DNA from: CAVYGN01 sp963796325
Lineage (GTDB): Bacteria; Spirochaetota; Brevinematia; Brevinematales; JAOACQ01
DNA length: 64,000 nucleotides
Direction of reading: 5' to 3'
NCBI GenBank assembly: GCA_963796325.1
Contig: CAWCLF010000001.1
Coordinates: 2,666,001-2,730,000 of the forward strand
Part shown: positions 1 to 9,335 of the stretch, piece by piece
Position numbering within the stretch: the stretch's first letter is position 1
Layout of the letters: each line of letters opens with the position of its first letter
The notes under the pieces: model-generated
The model's input: only the letters and a program-made list of their open reading frames with translations
Databases searched by the model: none
Told to the model about the DNA's origin: nothing
Position numbers and translations under genes: made by a program

Positions 1-1308
1 ACCGATCCCGTTATCCTTAACTCCGAATATCCATTCATAGTTTCCTTCGACAGCCGAAACTTCAATTTTAGGGGTTTCACAGCCGCGGAATTTAATCGCA
101 TTGCAGAACAGATTCTGGAAAAGCTGTACCAGCTGGATGCCGTCATACAGGACATCCGGCATATCTTCTGCAATAATCTCCGCATGAGTTTCTTCAATCA
201 AAATCGAGATATTATTTTTCACCTGGTCGATTGTTTTATTGATGCTGACCTTTACAAGCTCGTTATGCCGTTCATTGATCCTTGAATAAGTTAATAGCGC
301 GCTTATAAGTTCCTGCATCCGTTTTGCACCGTCAATCATGTATCCCATAAATCCCTGCGTTTCCGGGTCGAACTTCTCTTTATACCGGTTCATGACAAGT
401 CCGGCATAGCTTGAAACCATCCGCAGGGGTTCCTGGAGATCATGCGAAGCTATATACGCAAACTGCTCAAGCTCCTCGTTGGAACGCATCAGTTCGTTCA
501 ATGTTTTTTCAAGCTCCATCCCCCCTTTCTTTTTTTCCGTGATATTTTCGAAAACCGCGATAAAAGAACCGACATCAGGGCAATAGACGGATATATTAAG
601 CCATTCGTCGAGCGGTTTCACATGCGTTTCGAATGAATCCGCAATACCGGTCGAGGCGCATTTCCCGTAAATTTCGAAAAGTTCCGGGTTGGTTTCACGG
701 ATCTCAGGGATTACTTCCGTGACTTTTTTCCCGATCACATCCTTGAGGTGCGTAATCTTTTCGAAGGACTCATTTACATCCAGGTATATAAAATCGGTCA
801 GATTCCCGTTATTATCGAAAACTCCCTTGCAATGCGCATAACCGTTCATCATATTTTCGAAAAGGGAACGGAATTTCCTGCCTGATACTTCCGCCTCGAG
901 TTCTGCGTTCCTTTTTTCTGTGATATCGAACCCCAGAATGGCGACCGCCCTGATTTTACCCATGGAATCGCATACAGGGTAATATGAATTTTCTATTATC
1001 CTTCCCGATCTTATGTCCTGGAAAACAAGCCCCTTCTGATTATCCAGTACTTCCCCGAACTTATTACGCCTGGCTGCTGCAACGTCCGGGTCAAGGTAAT
1101 CGAAGAAATTTTTGTTTATCATTTCCGAGCATTTTGCGCCGAATCTTTCACCCGCGGTACTATTGCACAAAAGAATATTCCCATCCATATCGACAAGCAT
1201 CGCCGTTTCGGTAATGCCGCTTATAAAACTCTCCAGGGTTTCCTCTGCCAGCAATCCCTTTTTTACCTGTATATTACCAGCGCTGCATGATTTATCTTCC
1301 GACGGCAT
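1..1308 (-). CDS. PAS-PAS sensor histidine kinase (3' end off window)
   Basis: Reading from an ATG at 1308 (CAGGAGG ribosome site just upstream), the protein has two PAS-type sensor segments (about residues 15-125 and 140-255), each ending in a D/N-I-T-E-K PAC-like end, then a short helical linker. The HisKA box ASHDLQEPLRMV places the phospho-accepting His near residue 286. The ATPase N-box (LFQNLFCNAIKFRG) is near 400 and the start of the G1 box (DNGIG) lies at the window edge. No membrane segment is visible, so it is probably a cytoplasmic kinase of the Cph1-like HisKA type. The C-terminus lies outside the window, so a receiver domain cannot be excluded. The cognate regulator is not in the window. 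Confidence 0.93.
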   Translation of the reverse strand, partial: MPSEDKSCSAGNIQVKKGLLAEETLESFISGITETAMLVDMDGNILLCNSTAGERFGAKCSEMINKNFFDYLDPDVAAARRNKFGEVLDNQKGLVFQDIRSGRIIENSYYPVCDSMGKIRAVAILGFDITEKRNAELEAEVSGRKFRSLFENMMNGYAHCKGVFDNNGNLTDFIYLDVNESFEKITHLKDVIGKKVTEVIPEIRETNPELFEIYGKCASTGIADSFETHVKPLDEWLNISVYCPDVGSFIAVFENITEKKKGGMELEKTLNELMRSNEELEQFAYIASHDLQEPLRMVSSYAGLVMNRYKEKFDPETQGFMGYMIDGAKRMQELISALLTYSRINERHNELVKVSINKTIDQVKNNISILIEETHAEIIAEDMPDVLYDGIQLVQLFQNLFCNAIKFRGCETPKIEVSAVEGNYEWIFGVKDNGIG

Positions 1309-1466
1309 TATTTCCTCCTGTTATAAGAACGCTAAACTTCGTCCGCTTTACTTTTAATGTAATCCAATATTATAATATTGGCAACCGACCGCTTATTTCA
1401 TTGTAAGCTTTCCTTTTTTATAAAAATGATTATATTTAGGTAAGAATATATTTGGAGGATTTACAA

Positions 1467-1640
1467 ATGCCGGACAAAATTCTAATCTGCTCAGACTGCG
1501 GTACACAATTCACCTTTACTGAAAGCGAACAGGCTTTTTATAAAGAAAAGGGATTTGATGAACCGAAGAGATGCCCCGCCTGCAGGAAACTGAAAAAGCA
1601 GCAAAGGGAAAATTACAGCGACAGAAACGACAGGTATTGA
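1467..1640 (+). CDS. Small zinc-ribbon protein
   Basis: A 57-residue protein with two CxxC knuckles (CSDC near residue 9 and CPAC near residue 34) about 22 residues apart, followed by a basic tail. This matches the family of small probable zinc-ribbon proteins often annotated as zinc-ribbon domain-containing. The ATG at 1467 is chosen because GGAGG sits 8 bases upstream; an in-frame TTG at 1452 overlaps that site and is unlikely to be used. It is divergent from the kinase to the left. The role is unknown; nucleic-acid or protein binding is only a family-level guess. Confidence 0.8.
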   Translation: MPDKILICSDCGTQFTFTESEQAFYKEKGFDEPKRCPACRKLKKQQRENYSDRNDRY

Positions 1641-1835
1641 AATTAAAAAAAAAGCGATCTCCAACGATTGTTTTTTATTAATAGTTTATAACTCCTGTTT
1701 CAAAATTTAACGGGTCTTAATAGCTTCGATTTTATTCCGTTTATAAAAGAAAGGTATTACTGCGGTCTGGAACCGTCTCATGTTTGTCTGAGTTCCTTTT
1801 GCCCTTTCCCCTGACAAAAAAAGAGAGAGGAAATT

Positions 1836-3398
1836 ATGTATCAGCAGATTGTAAGCCCGAAGAGAGCTGCAGTAATTCTCGGCGGAACAATGCTGACCCT
1901 CCTCCTGGCTTCTCTGGATAATACGATTGTCAGCACCGCCATGCCCAAAATAATCAGGGATCTCAAGGGTATAGAATATTATTCATGGCCGTTCACGGCT
2001 TATCTCCTGTTTTCCACTTCGATTATTCCGATAGCGGGCAAACTGGCTGATATTAATGGGCGCAAGATTATAGCGCTTGCAGGAATTGCCGTATTTATAT
2101 CAGCTTCGGCGCTCTGCGGTCTTTCACAGAACATGGCGCAGCTGATAATTTTCAGAGGTCTCCAGGGAATCGGCGGCGGTATAATGATTTCCAACTCGTT
2201 TATTCTGGTCGCCGAGATTTATCCTCCCCGTGAAAGATCGAAATACACTGGTATTCTATCTTCCATGTTCGCCGTTTCGAGCATTCTCGGCCCGGCCGTC
2301 GGAGGGTTTATTACAGATTCCCTTTCATGGCATTGGGTATTTTATATTAACCTGCCGCTGGGTTTCCTGGCTTTTGCCGTTCTTTTAATATCCATTCCAA
2401 ACCTCGGCAGGAATGATGAAAACAGGAATATCGATATTACGGGAGTCATTGCGTTTTTATTGGCGGTATTCCCGCTTTTGATAGGTTTATCCGAAGGCGG
2501 TAAAGATTTTGCATGGTCGTCCATGCCGATCATCGGCCTTTTCATTTTTTCAATAATTATGTTTATCGTATTCTTTATCATTGAATCAAGATCCAAGGAA
2601 CCGATATTATCCCTGCATCTTTTTAAGAATGGAATATTCGCCGTTTCTACGGTAGATGCATTCCTGGCAAATGCAATTTTATTCGGCGCAATTATGTTTA
2701 TACCGCTGTTTGCCCAGAGCGTGCTGGGTTCGAGCGCTACAGCTTCAGGCATGATTACAACCCCCATGATGCTGGGATCGCCTCTGGGAGGCATCATTAC
2801 AGGTTTTCTTATATCGAAAACAAGGCGCTTTAAAATAATAGGCATTATAAGTTTTCTATTTGCAGGTACGGGAATGTTCCTGCTTTCACGAATGCCCAGC
2901 GGGGTCGCTGCCTGGGAATTTATGGGCGATGCGTTTTTATTAGGCTGCGGGATCGGCATGACTTATCCGCTTCTTACAAATGCCCCTCAGAATGTGTTTC
3001 CCATGAGCCAGCTGGGCATGGTCACATCGGCTGTCCAGTTCTTCAGGAACCTTGGAGGTACCGTTTCTTCCGCTGTATTAGGGACAATCATGCTGTCAAG
3101 AGCCGGTGCGAATTTAAAGGGGCTGCAACTCGGAAAAGTTCCTCCGCAATTTCAGGATTTAATAAAAGATCCGCGTTTATTAATCGATCCCTCGGCTGTT
3201 GAAAAAATAAGATCTCGTGTGCCGTCTTCTTTTATCGATCAATTTAATATTATGATTTCCCAGGCTAAAGATATACTGGCCTCATCCATAAAACTTGTAT
3301 TCTTAATATGCGTATTTATTGCCGCAGCCGGTCTCTTAATAATTTTATTCCTTAATGAAAAAGAGGTGCGCGAAGGGATGGATAAGCATCATCGCTGA
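1836..3398 (+). CDS. DHA2-family MFS drug exporter (14 TMS type)
   Basis: 520 residues with about 14 hydrophobic segments, the usual size for EmrB/QacA-type DHA2 proton antiporters in the inner membrane. Visible family motifs are LDNTIVSTAMPKI in helix 1, GKLADINGRK (motif A) after helix 2, and a Gly/Pro-rich motif C (SSILGPAVGGFITD) in helix 5. There is a good ribosome site (GAGAGGAA) before the ATG. It likely exports hydrophobic drugs or metabolites. No adjacent membrane-fusion partner is present, so it probably acts alone. It converges with fabG, with only 13 bases between the genes. Confidence 0.93.
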   Translation: MYQQIVSPKRAAVILGGTMLTLLLASLDNTIVSTAMPKIIRDLKGIEYYSWPFTAYLLFSTSIIPIAGKLADINGRKIIALAGIAVFISASALCGLSQNMAQLIIFRGLQGIGGGIMISNSFILVAEIYPPRERSKYTGILSSMFAVSSILGPAVGGFITDSLSWHWVFYINLPLGFLAFAVLLISIPNLGRNDENRNIDITGVIAFLLAVFPLLIGLSEGGKDFAWSSMPIIGLFIFSIIMFIVFFIIESRSKEPILSLHLFKNGIFAVSTVDAFLANAILFGAIMFIPLFAQSVLGSSATASGMITTPMMLGSPLGGIITGFLISKTRRFKIIGIISFLFAGTGMFLLSRMPSGVAAWEFMGDAFLLGCGIGMTYPLLTNAPQNVFPMSQLGMVTSAVQFFRNLGGTVSSAVLGTIMLSRAGANLKGLQLGKVPPQFQDLIKDPRLLIDPSAVEKIRSRVPSSFIDQFNIMISQAKDILASSIKLVFLICVFIAAAGLLIILFLNEKEVREGMDKHHR

Positions 3399-3411
3399 AA
3401 GCAGGACCGGC

Positions 3412-4164
3412 TTACATAATCATTCCGCCGTCGACATTCAAAACCTGGCCTGTAATATATTTCGCCTTATTAGAGACTAAAAACAAAACCGCGTCCGCCA
3501 CATCATCGGGTGTTCCGTACCTGTTCATCGGTATCCTTTCCATTAATTTTTGAACCACCTCACCCGATAAAACTTCCGTCATATCCGAACGGATATAACC
3601 CGGAGCCACCGCATTGACGGTTATTCCCCTTGTAGAAAGTTCTTTTGCGGTGGTTTTAGTCAAACCTATCAGCCCTGCCTTCGATGCGGAGTAATTCGCC
3701 TGTCCTGTATTCCCCATGATCCCGACAACCGATGCAATATTGACGATACTGCCGCTATTCTGCTTGAGCATCTGCTTCGATACATACTTGGTAGTGAGAA
3801 AAGCCCCGGTTAAATTTATGGATATCACGAGATCCCAGGAAGATTTCGGCATCATCATAAGCCTTGCATCCTTGGTTATTCCGGCATTATTGACGAGTAT
3901 ATCCACCCTTGAAAACTTTTTTACTGCGGCATCGACGACTTCTTTTGTCGATTCCTCTTTCGATACGTCATGCTTTAAAGCGTATGTTTCGACCCCGTAA
4001 TTTTTTGATATTTCACCGGCGGAGTTTTCAGCCATTTCTTCATTGATATCTGTAATGATCAATGCACATCCTTCTTCCGCCAATTTCTCCGCTATGCACC
4101 GGCCGATCCCCCGTGCGCTGCCTGTGATCAATGCGATTTTGCCTTTAATGCCCAGCTCAGCCAT
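3412..4164 (-). CDS. fabG: 3-oxoacyl-ACP reductase / SDR family
   Basis: 250-residue classical short-chain dehydrogenase. It has the Rossmann motif TGSARGIGR near residue 13, NNAG near 90, the catalytic Ser in NIASVVG, YSASK with the catalytic Tyr and Lys, and PGYIRSDMT. The sequence is strongly FabG-like, reducing 3-oxoacyl-ACP with NADPH. The ATG at 4164 is preferred because GGAGG lies 8 bases upstream; the in-frame TTG at 4179 overlaps that site. No other fatty-acid synthesis genes are adjacent, so it may act as an accessory FabG or on another keto substrate. Confidence 0.9.
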   Translation of the reverse strand: MAELGIKGKIALITGSARGIGRCIAEKLAEEGCALIITDINEEMAENSAGEISKNYGVETYALKHDVSKEESTKEVVDAAVKKFSRVDILVNNAGITKDARLMMMPKSSWDLVISINLTGAFLTTKYVSKQMLKQNSGSIVNIASVVGIMGNTGQANYSASKAGLIGLTKTTAKELSTRGITVNAVAPGYIRSDMTEVLSGEVVQKLMERIPMNRYGTPDDVADAVLFLVSNKAKYITGQVLNVDGGMIM

Positions 4165-4218
4165 TATATTAACCTCCAAAAGATTCGCGAACCTTATTCA
4201 TACAATTCCGAAAACGGG

Positions 4219-4911
4219 TCAGTTTGACTTATATCCGCCGTAGACGGCAAAATTATAATATTTCCAGATAATATCGACATTCTTAAATCCGATATTTTCA
4301 AGCCATTTTATCTGATCCGATAATTTTGAAGGCCGGTCCTCTTTTTCATAATTAACCAGCCATTTGCCGGTTATCTCATCCATGCTGCAGTTCCTGTTCA
4401 TATATTCGATCCACTTTTTCATATATTTATTTTGAAGAAAACCGCTCGACCCTAAAACGGCATCGGCGTTAAAAAAGAGGCCGTTTACATTGAGATTATC
4501 ATATATTTTTTTATAAAAAGCCTTTTTATCGTCATCGGTAATCAAATGATGCAAAGCAAGACTCGATATTATAACATCGTACTTCCGGGTAAATTTAAAT
4601 TTATAAAAATCCTCATTTTTGATTGTAATATTACCGCTTTTTATCTTATTATTGGCAATATTTAACATGTTGAGAGATATATCGACAATCGTAAAAATAG
4701 AATCCGGGAATTTAAGCTTGATTTCTTTGGAAATAGTGCCTGTTCCGCACCCCAGGTCTAAAACATGAATTTTATCATTTTCATTGAAAGGGATGGATGA
4801 TATCAGCGCTTCGACCATTTCCCTGTAAAACGGAATAATCCTGATAATTATTTCATCATAAACTTTCGCCTCCTCTTCGAAATGAGTCTTGATAACATTC
4901 ATTTTATCCAT
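4219..4911 (-). CDS. Class I SAM-dependent methyltransferase
   Basis: 230 residues with a clear class I fold: motif I VLDLGCGTGTIS near residue 50, an acidic residue after beta-2 (IVDIS), and IISSLALHHL as the motif IV region. The substrate is not recognisable; the overall look is of the small-molecule UbiE/TehB-like group. The ATG follows GGGAGG by 5 bases. It reads in the same direction as fabG (54 bases downstream) and the redox trio upstream. Confidence 0.85.
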   Translation of the reverse strand: MDKMNVIKTHFEEEAKVYDEIIIRIIPFYREMVEALISSIPFNENDKIHVLDLGCGTGTISKEIKLKFPDSIFTIVDISLNMLNIANNKIKSGNITIKNEDFYKFKFTRKYDVIISSLALHHLITDDDKKAFYKKIYDNLNVNGLFFNADAVLGSSGFLQNKYMKKWIEYMNRNCSMDEITGKWLVNYEKEDRPSKLSDQIKWLENIGFKNVDIIWKYYNFAVYGGYKSN

Positions 4912-5108
4912 TTATACCTCCCGGGGAGAGTTCAAATAATTGTCGGGGCTTTATTATTTTTAATTGCATCATTAATTATATTTATTATTCTTTCTATTTC
5001 AATTTTGATGTTATTTTTTCCCGATATGATATTGCCTTCATACATCTTCCATAATCGGCACTTTTATCAAAATTTCAATGGTGGAATCCGGCCTTCAAAG
5101 ACAATGAA

Positions 5109-5912
5109 TTATCTGAGTGGCATCTCATTCAATTTAATGTCCGGATGATGATACCTTCTTTTACCGATCGTATATTTTTCTATTTGGATAGCTGCTTTCG
5201 GACACCAATGGAAGCAAGCCAGGCATTGCTCACAATCAGGACCCCATTTAATTGTATTTTGAACTAATTTAATATTATTCCTGGGACATACTCTAATGCA
5301 GAAAAGGCATTGATTGCATCCGGAAATTGCATTGAATTTTGAAGGCGTATTGTATATATGGAATATAATAATATGATAAATAAATCCTTTGATGCGGTTA
5401 ATCAAACTGCCGGATCTATCCATTCCGCCATTATATTTCATATTAATTTGTAAGGCAATTGATTTAACTTTTTCTTTTGCTCTTTCAAGTTTTTCATTTT
5501 GAATCTCTAAAGAGTTAGTTAAGTCGCCGATAATCAGAGAATTACCCGGCATAATAATTGAAAAACCGGTTGACAATTTTTGTTTTTTATTTTTTAAAAT
5601 CTTATCGAGCTGTAAAATGGGAAAACCCGGCTTTCCATTATAAGTGGCTATGCAAAATATATAAGGTTTGTTTTGAAAATGCATTTTTCTAATAAATTCG
5701 ACAACTATTTTGGGCATGCTTAATAAATATACGGGAAATACAAACCCTATACTATCACAATTCACATCTGTCTCTTTATTAAAATTCAGCTTGGCAATTG
5801 ATTCTAATTGAGTATCGGCTAAATTCCGACCGAGTTCTTTTGCTATCGCAAATGAATTTCCGGTACCTGAAAAATAATATATTTTTCTTCTCATTGATAC
5901 TCTATTCTCCAT
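5109..5912 (-). CDS. EFR1-family ferredoxin (flavodoxin + 2[4Fe-4S])
   Basis: An N-terminal flavodoxin-like domain starts with the FMN phosphate-binding motif YFSGTGNS. At the C-terminus are two ferredoxin motifs, CNQCLFCIRVCP and CEQCLACFHWCP, for two [4Fe-4S] clusters. This is the EFR1 architecture, which moves electrons between flavin and iron-sulfur partners. The start is uncertain: the frame opens with a TTG at 5978 that overlaps the upstream stop, and ATGs at 5948, 5912 and 5894 are possible; family members usually start just before the SGTGNS motif. It is translationally close to the metallo-beta-lactamase-fold gene upstream. Confidence 0.88.
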   Translation of the reverse strand: MENRVSMRRKIYYFSGTGNSFAIAKELGRNLADTQLESIAKLNFNKETDVNCDSIGFVFPVYLLSMPKIVVEFIRKMHFQNKPYIFCIATYNGKPGFPILQLDKILKNKKQKLSTGFSIIMPGNSLIIGDLTNSLEIQNEKLERAKEKVKSIALQINMKYNGGMDRSGSLINRIKGFIYHIIIFHIYNTPSKFNAISGCNQCLFCIRVCPRNNIKLVQNTIKWGPDCEQCLACFHWCPKAAIQIEKYTIGKRRYHHPDIKLNEMPLR

Positions 5913-5974
5913 ATACCCTGAGCCTCTATATGCATAATAACTTTCCATTATTCTAATCCAGCCCTGCAGATTTA

Positions 5975-6685
5975 TCAAAATTCAGGAGTGAGGAAAGGCC
6001 GTAATTCCTTCATTTGAAACGGCTTGCCATGGCCGGGATATACCATGTTGATTTTTATTTGTCGCAGTTTTTCAACGCTCAAATCAAGTTCGTTTAAATC
6101 TTCACCTTGCGGGCATACGGCAGGTTTCCCGATATTCCTTAGGATGTCTCCGCAGATTAAATCGCTGTTTCCCGTCAATATGCCGATTGAACCTTTCGTG
6201 TGGCCCGGAATATGAAGAATACCGGCATCGAAGCCGTGATCGATTAAATTCTGCCCGTCCTCTAAGAATAAATCAGGTCTAAAACTCTTATAATCCGCTT
6301 TTATTATATTTTTTATAAATTTAAAGCTCGTTATAAACATGCTCAATTTCAATATTATCCCGGTAGACAACGCTCTGGTCTGCCTGTTCATTAAACTTTT
6401 CGCATTCTCTTCAAAACTCACAACCATCATTAAATCGTTTTTATGCATGGCTATTTTTGAATTATATTTATTGCGGATATAATCTGCATTGCCGGCATGA
6501 TCGCCGTCTCCATGGGTAAGAATGATTAATTTAAGATTACCCGGAAGACAACCGGCTTTTTTGAGTTCATTTTCAAGCCTGGTGCGGCTGCTCGAAAATC
6601 CTGAATCCATTAATATAAAACCGGAATCGGTTATTGCCAGGTAGCAATTAACTATTCCCAATTTTATCGTTTTTATTTCCTGCAT
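5975..6685 (-). CDS. Metallo-beta-lactamase-fold hydrolase
   Basis: 236 residues with the MBL metal-ligand motif THGDGDHAGN. This is the H-x-D-x-D-H variant, in which the first position differs from canonical HxHxDH only by its spacing residues. Further ligands appear in PGHTKGS and YPGHGKP, with GDIL in between. It probably hydrolyses a thioester or a related small molecule. A GGGGAG ribosome site precedes the ATG. It overlaps the DJ-1 gene upstream by 13 bases and abuts the EFR1 gene, so the three are likely one transcript. Confidence 0.88.
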   Translation of the reverse strand: MQEIKTIKLGIVNCYLAITDSGFILMDSGFSSSRTRLENELKKAGCLPGNLKLIILTHGDGDHAGNADYIRNKYNSKIAMHKNDLMMVVSFEENAKSLMNRQTRALSTGIILKLSMFITSFKFIKNIIKADYKSFRPDLFLEDGQNLIDHGFDAGILHIPGHTKGSIGILTGNSDLICGDILRNIGKPAVCPQGEDLNELDLSVEKLRQIKINMVYPGHGKPFQMKELRPFLTPEF

Positions 6686-7212
6686 ATCATTTTCTCCCCG
6701 GCATTCAATTTATTAATTATAGCATCGCAAAATTTATGTGATGCTTTAGGGCCGCTTGCAGTTATTATATTTCCGTTTATACACACATCATTATCTTTAT
6801 AAATATTACCGCTGTCCTTAATGATCTTTAGTGTTTCCACGGTTTTATATGCAGCAATACATGATTTATTTATTATTCCGGAATAAATGAGACATATCGG
6901 AGAAAAGCAAATGGCCGCCAGTATTTTATTTCCGTTATAAGCTGTTTGAATTTTTTCATGCAGAATATTATTTTTCCATAAATATTTCTTACATCCCGAA
7001 CCGCCGATAATAATCAGGCAATCATAATCAGAAACAATCAATTCGCCTATAGAAATATCGGGAATTATTGAAAAAGAGCCATAACCGGATGCTTTTGATT
7101 TTGAAACCGATGCTGTTTCAAAGAATATTTTATTTTCTTTCAGCGTATTTCCAACAACTGTAAATTCAGTATTATTGAATTTCTCCTGTGCGACAATAAC
7201 GACCGCTTTCAT
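6673..7212 (-). CDS. DJ-1/PfpI-family protein
   Basis: 179 residues. It starts with the MKAVVIVAQ beta strand and has IIIGGSGCKKYLW and the nucleophile elbow AAICFSPICL, with the conserved Cys of the DJ-1/PfpI superfamily near residue 97. Members act as glyoxalase-like, deglycase-like or stress proteins; which one applies here cannot be told. AAGGAAAAT precedes the ATG. It is the first gene of the overlapping trio with the MBL-fold and EFR1 genes. Confidence 0.85.
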   Translation of the reverse strand: MKAVVIVAQEKFNNTEFTVVGNTLKENKIFFETASVSKSKASGYGSFSIIPDISIGELIVSDYDCLIIIGGSGCKKYLWKNNILHEKIQTAYNGNKILAAICFSPICLIYSGIINKSCIAAYKTVETLKIIKDSGNIYKDNDVCINGNIITASGPKASHKFCDAIINKLNAGEKMICRK

Positions 7213-7241
7213 ATTTTCCTTTATATAAATTCAAAAAGACT

Positions 7242-7375
7242 TTATTCGGCTCCCGCATCCTTTAGAATTCTTACTATTTTATCCAATTTATTATACCGGG
7301 CCCAGTTCGATGCCGTCGCCGTCATTCAATAATGTAATCGGCCCGCCTCTATGCCAGCTCTACACCCTGCCCTGA
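7242..7375 (-). pseudogene. Decayed remnant resembling an ankyrin-repeat C-terminus
   Basis: The 263-base gap between two genes holds a short reading frame ending at the TAA at 7242 with the tail RYNKLDKIVRILKDAGAE, typical of a last ankyrin repeat. Upstream fragments (IEAG, DGDG) fall in other frames. No start or complete repeat remains. This looks like the worn end of a lost gene. The assignment rests on a short match by eye. Confidence 0.3.
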
Positions 7376-7475
7376 AGAAAACTCAAGGTTATATTTTATC
7401 TTTTTGTTTCAGTTTAATCAAAATTTACAACAGGGCCGACAACCGCCGTTCAGGAACCGATAAGATCAGATAAGT

Positions 7476-7838
7476 TTACTTCTTCTTAAGGGATTTTTCA
7501 ACCCTGAATTTAACTATTCCTTTTATAAGTTCGACCGGCAGCGGTTCATCTATCGGAAATTGAACAGATCCTTTCGCATATTTGTATTTTGACAACCCGG
7601 TTTTAAAAGCCTCGACGCCGTCGGCTCCCGGATAGAAACCGATGTGTTTTGAAAATCCGGCAAACCAGACTATAACTCCATTTAAATAGAAGGCCGGCAT
7701 ATTATAACTGATCTTTTCCCGGGCTCCGGGGACCAGTTCTTTCACTAAATTTCTGATTTCCGTCAGCTTCTTTTGAATATGGCCGGGAAAAGCAAGAATG
7801 TATTCGTCGATCGAAGTAAACTTTTTTCTTTTTTCCAT
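7476..7838 (-). CDS. DUF1801 / YdhG-like protein
   Basis: 120 residues with the DUF1801 pattern: FTSIDEYI at the start, SYNMPAFYLNG in the middle, AGFSKHIGFYPG, and a basic C-terminus. The family includes the small protein described as an iron chaperone (Fra-like) in Bacillus; function here is unproven. The ATG lies 2 bases after the stop of the membrane-protein gene upstream, without a strong ribosome site, so translation is probably coupled. Confidence 0.85.
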   Translation of the reverse strand: MEKRKKFTSIDEYILAFPGHIQKKLTEIRNLVKELVPGAREKISYNMPAFYLNGVIVWFAGFSKHIGFYPGADGVEAFKTGLSKYKYAKGSVQFPIDEPLPVELIKGIVKFRVEKSLKKK

Positions 7839-7840
7839 AA

Positions 7841-8236
7841 TTATTTCGATTTATATATAATTGCTGCGGCGATACCCGCAAAGGTATACTGGACGAGCCC
7901 TTCAACAAGCCAGATAACGGCAAGAGTAAGCGACAGGGGATATAGAGCAAACTGCCTGAAAGCGTTTATGCCCGCCGCCAGAAGGCCGATGACGATTCCG
8001 TAGAAAACCCCCTCGCCGATGCCGTTCCCTTTCGCAGTGTAGGCATAGATCAGCATGAAAAGAAAAGCCGACGCCAGGTAAAGAACCGGTTCCAGCCAGA
8101 AAATATGATCGGGCCGCCAGACATTGTTAAGCGACATATTTACCGGCCTCAGAATCAGCATATCGAATAAAAAATCGATAAGGGCTAAAATCACAAAAAT
8201 TACTATTCCGGCGCTTATAAATCTTTTTACATTCAT
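7841..8236 (-). CDS. Small four-helix membrane protein, unknown function
   Basis: 131 residues with four hydrophobic helices. It starts with a basic MNVKRFIS and a first helix. The ATG is preceded by GGAGGG. I do not recognise the family with confidence; it resembles small DUF-type inner-membrane proteins. It forms a probable two-gene unit with the DUF1801 gene 2 bases downstream. Confidence 0.7.
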   Translation of the reverse strand: MNVKRFISAGIVIFVILALIDFLFDMLILRPVNMSLNNVWRPDHIFWLEPVLYLASAFLFMLIYAYTAKGNGIGEGVFYGIVIGLLAAGINAFRQFALYPLSLTLAVIWLVEGLVQYTFAGIAAAIIYKSK

Positions 8237-8333
8237 AAAACCCTCCGTTAAAAAGCCTTATAAATGTAATATAATAACAGACAGGCATCCGATCAAACCG
8301 GCCGCAGGTTCAAGCCGGCTGCCGCATCTATTT

Positions 8334-9335
8334 TCAGTTTCTAATCCCTTCAATATAATCCGGGCTTCCTGTCAGCGGTTCAAATCCTGCTGTTTTTAAT
8401 AATTTATAATATTCTTCCCGTGTCCTCTCCCTGCCGCCGATCGTCTGCACAAGCATATGAATATCGTTAATTATATTATTTGCCGAATTATTATTCTTGA
8501 TATCGATTACATTTTCGATTATTAAGATTTTAGATCCCTTTTTAGCGGCATTAAAACAATTTGAAAGTATCTTAATGGAATGTTCGTCATCCCAGTCATG
8601 AATTATTTTCTTGAGAATATATAAATCGCAATTTTGCGGAATCGAATCAAAAAAACTGCCGCTAATTAATTTAAATCTGTCTCTTATGCCGGATTCAAAA
8701 TTACCGGGATCAATATTCTGAATAACGATCGGCAAGTCGAACAATAAACCGGATATATGATCATATTTCAGTAATATCCGCCTTAATAAATCGCCATTGC
8801 TTCCGCCGATATCGGTAATCAGGTTATAAGGTGAAAAATCATAACTATCTAAAATGACTTTCACGATTTTTTGTGTATAAGTTCCCATCGCCCTGGCGAA
8901 TGTTTGCGATGCTTCGGGATTTTTTGTCAGGTACTCGAATAAATTCATGCCGAAAATATTCTCAAATGCATTTTCCCCGGTTTTAACACTGTTAAGCAAT
9001 TCTCCCCAGGGTTTCCAGTTATATTCATCCATCCGCATAATGATATTGATTCTAACTGAACTTGGGTTATCATTTTTTAATAGTTTCCCCTTTTCCGTTA
9101 TTTCAAAGTATTTATCAGGATTTTCTTTATAAATTCCAAAACTTGATAAGGCTCTCATTATTCTATAAACAGTATCCGGGTCTGTGCCTGTAAATCCGGC
9201 TATTTCATCGCTATGTTTAGAGCCATTTTCCAAAAAATCGGAAATGTTCAATTTAGCGGCGACATAAAGAAGTTGAGCTTTTCGATAACTATAAACAATA
9301 TCCAATAATTCATTTTCCATTGAATTAATGTCCAC
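8334..9335 (-). CDS. O-methyltransferase (dimerisation domain + class I MT)
   Basis: 333 residues with the layout of acetylserotonin/plant-type O-methyltransferases. An N-terminal winged-helix dimerisation domain (about 15-100) includes TDPDTVYRIMRALSSFGI. A C-terminal SAM domain has DIGGSNGDLL near residue 170 and LKKIIHDWDDE with the likely catalytic His. The start codon is GTG, 6 bases after GGGAGGG. It overlaps the DUF1284 gene upstream by 11 bases. The substrate is unknown, probably a small hydroxylated or N-heterocyclic metabolite. Confidence 0.85.
   Translation of the reverse strand: MDINSMENELLDIVYSYRKAQLLYVAAKLNISDFLENGSKHSDEIAGFTGTDPDTVYRIMRALSSFGIYKENPDKYFEITEKGKLLKNDNPSSVRINIIMRMDEYNWKPWGELLNSVKTGENAFENIFGMNLFEYLTKNPEASQTFARAMGTYTQKIVKVILDSYDFSPYNLITDIGGSNGDLLRRILLKYDHISGLLFDLPIVIQNIDPGNFESGIRDRFKLISGSFFDSIPQNCDLYILKKIIHDWDDEHSIKILSNCFNAAKKGSKILIIENVIDIKNNNSANNIINDIHMLVQTIGGRERTREEYYKLLKTAGFEPLTGSPDYIEGIRN

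Noticed and set aside
1641..1835. A-tract/T-tract after the zinc-ribbon gene as a terminator
   Set aside because: The run of A at 1647 and T near 1672 do not flank a stable GC stem.
2342..2959. 205-codon frame antisense to the MFS exporter
   Set aside because: It is the complement of a clear transporter gene; Pro/Ile/Lys-rich composition is typical of an antisense shadow.
4882..5148. Plus-strand frame of 88 codons with a strongly hydrophobic stretch
   Set aside because: It begins inside the methyltransferase gene on the other strand, runs through an AT-rich gap, and lacks a ribosome site and any recognisable family; hydrophobicity follows from T-rich DNA.
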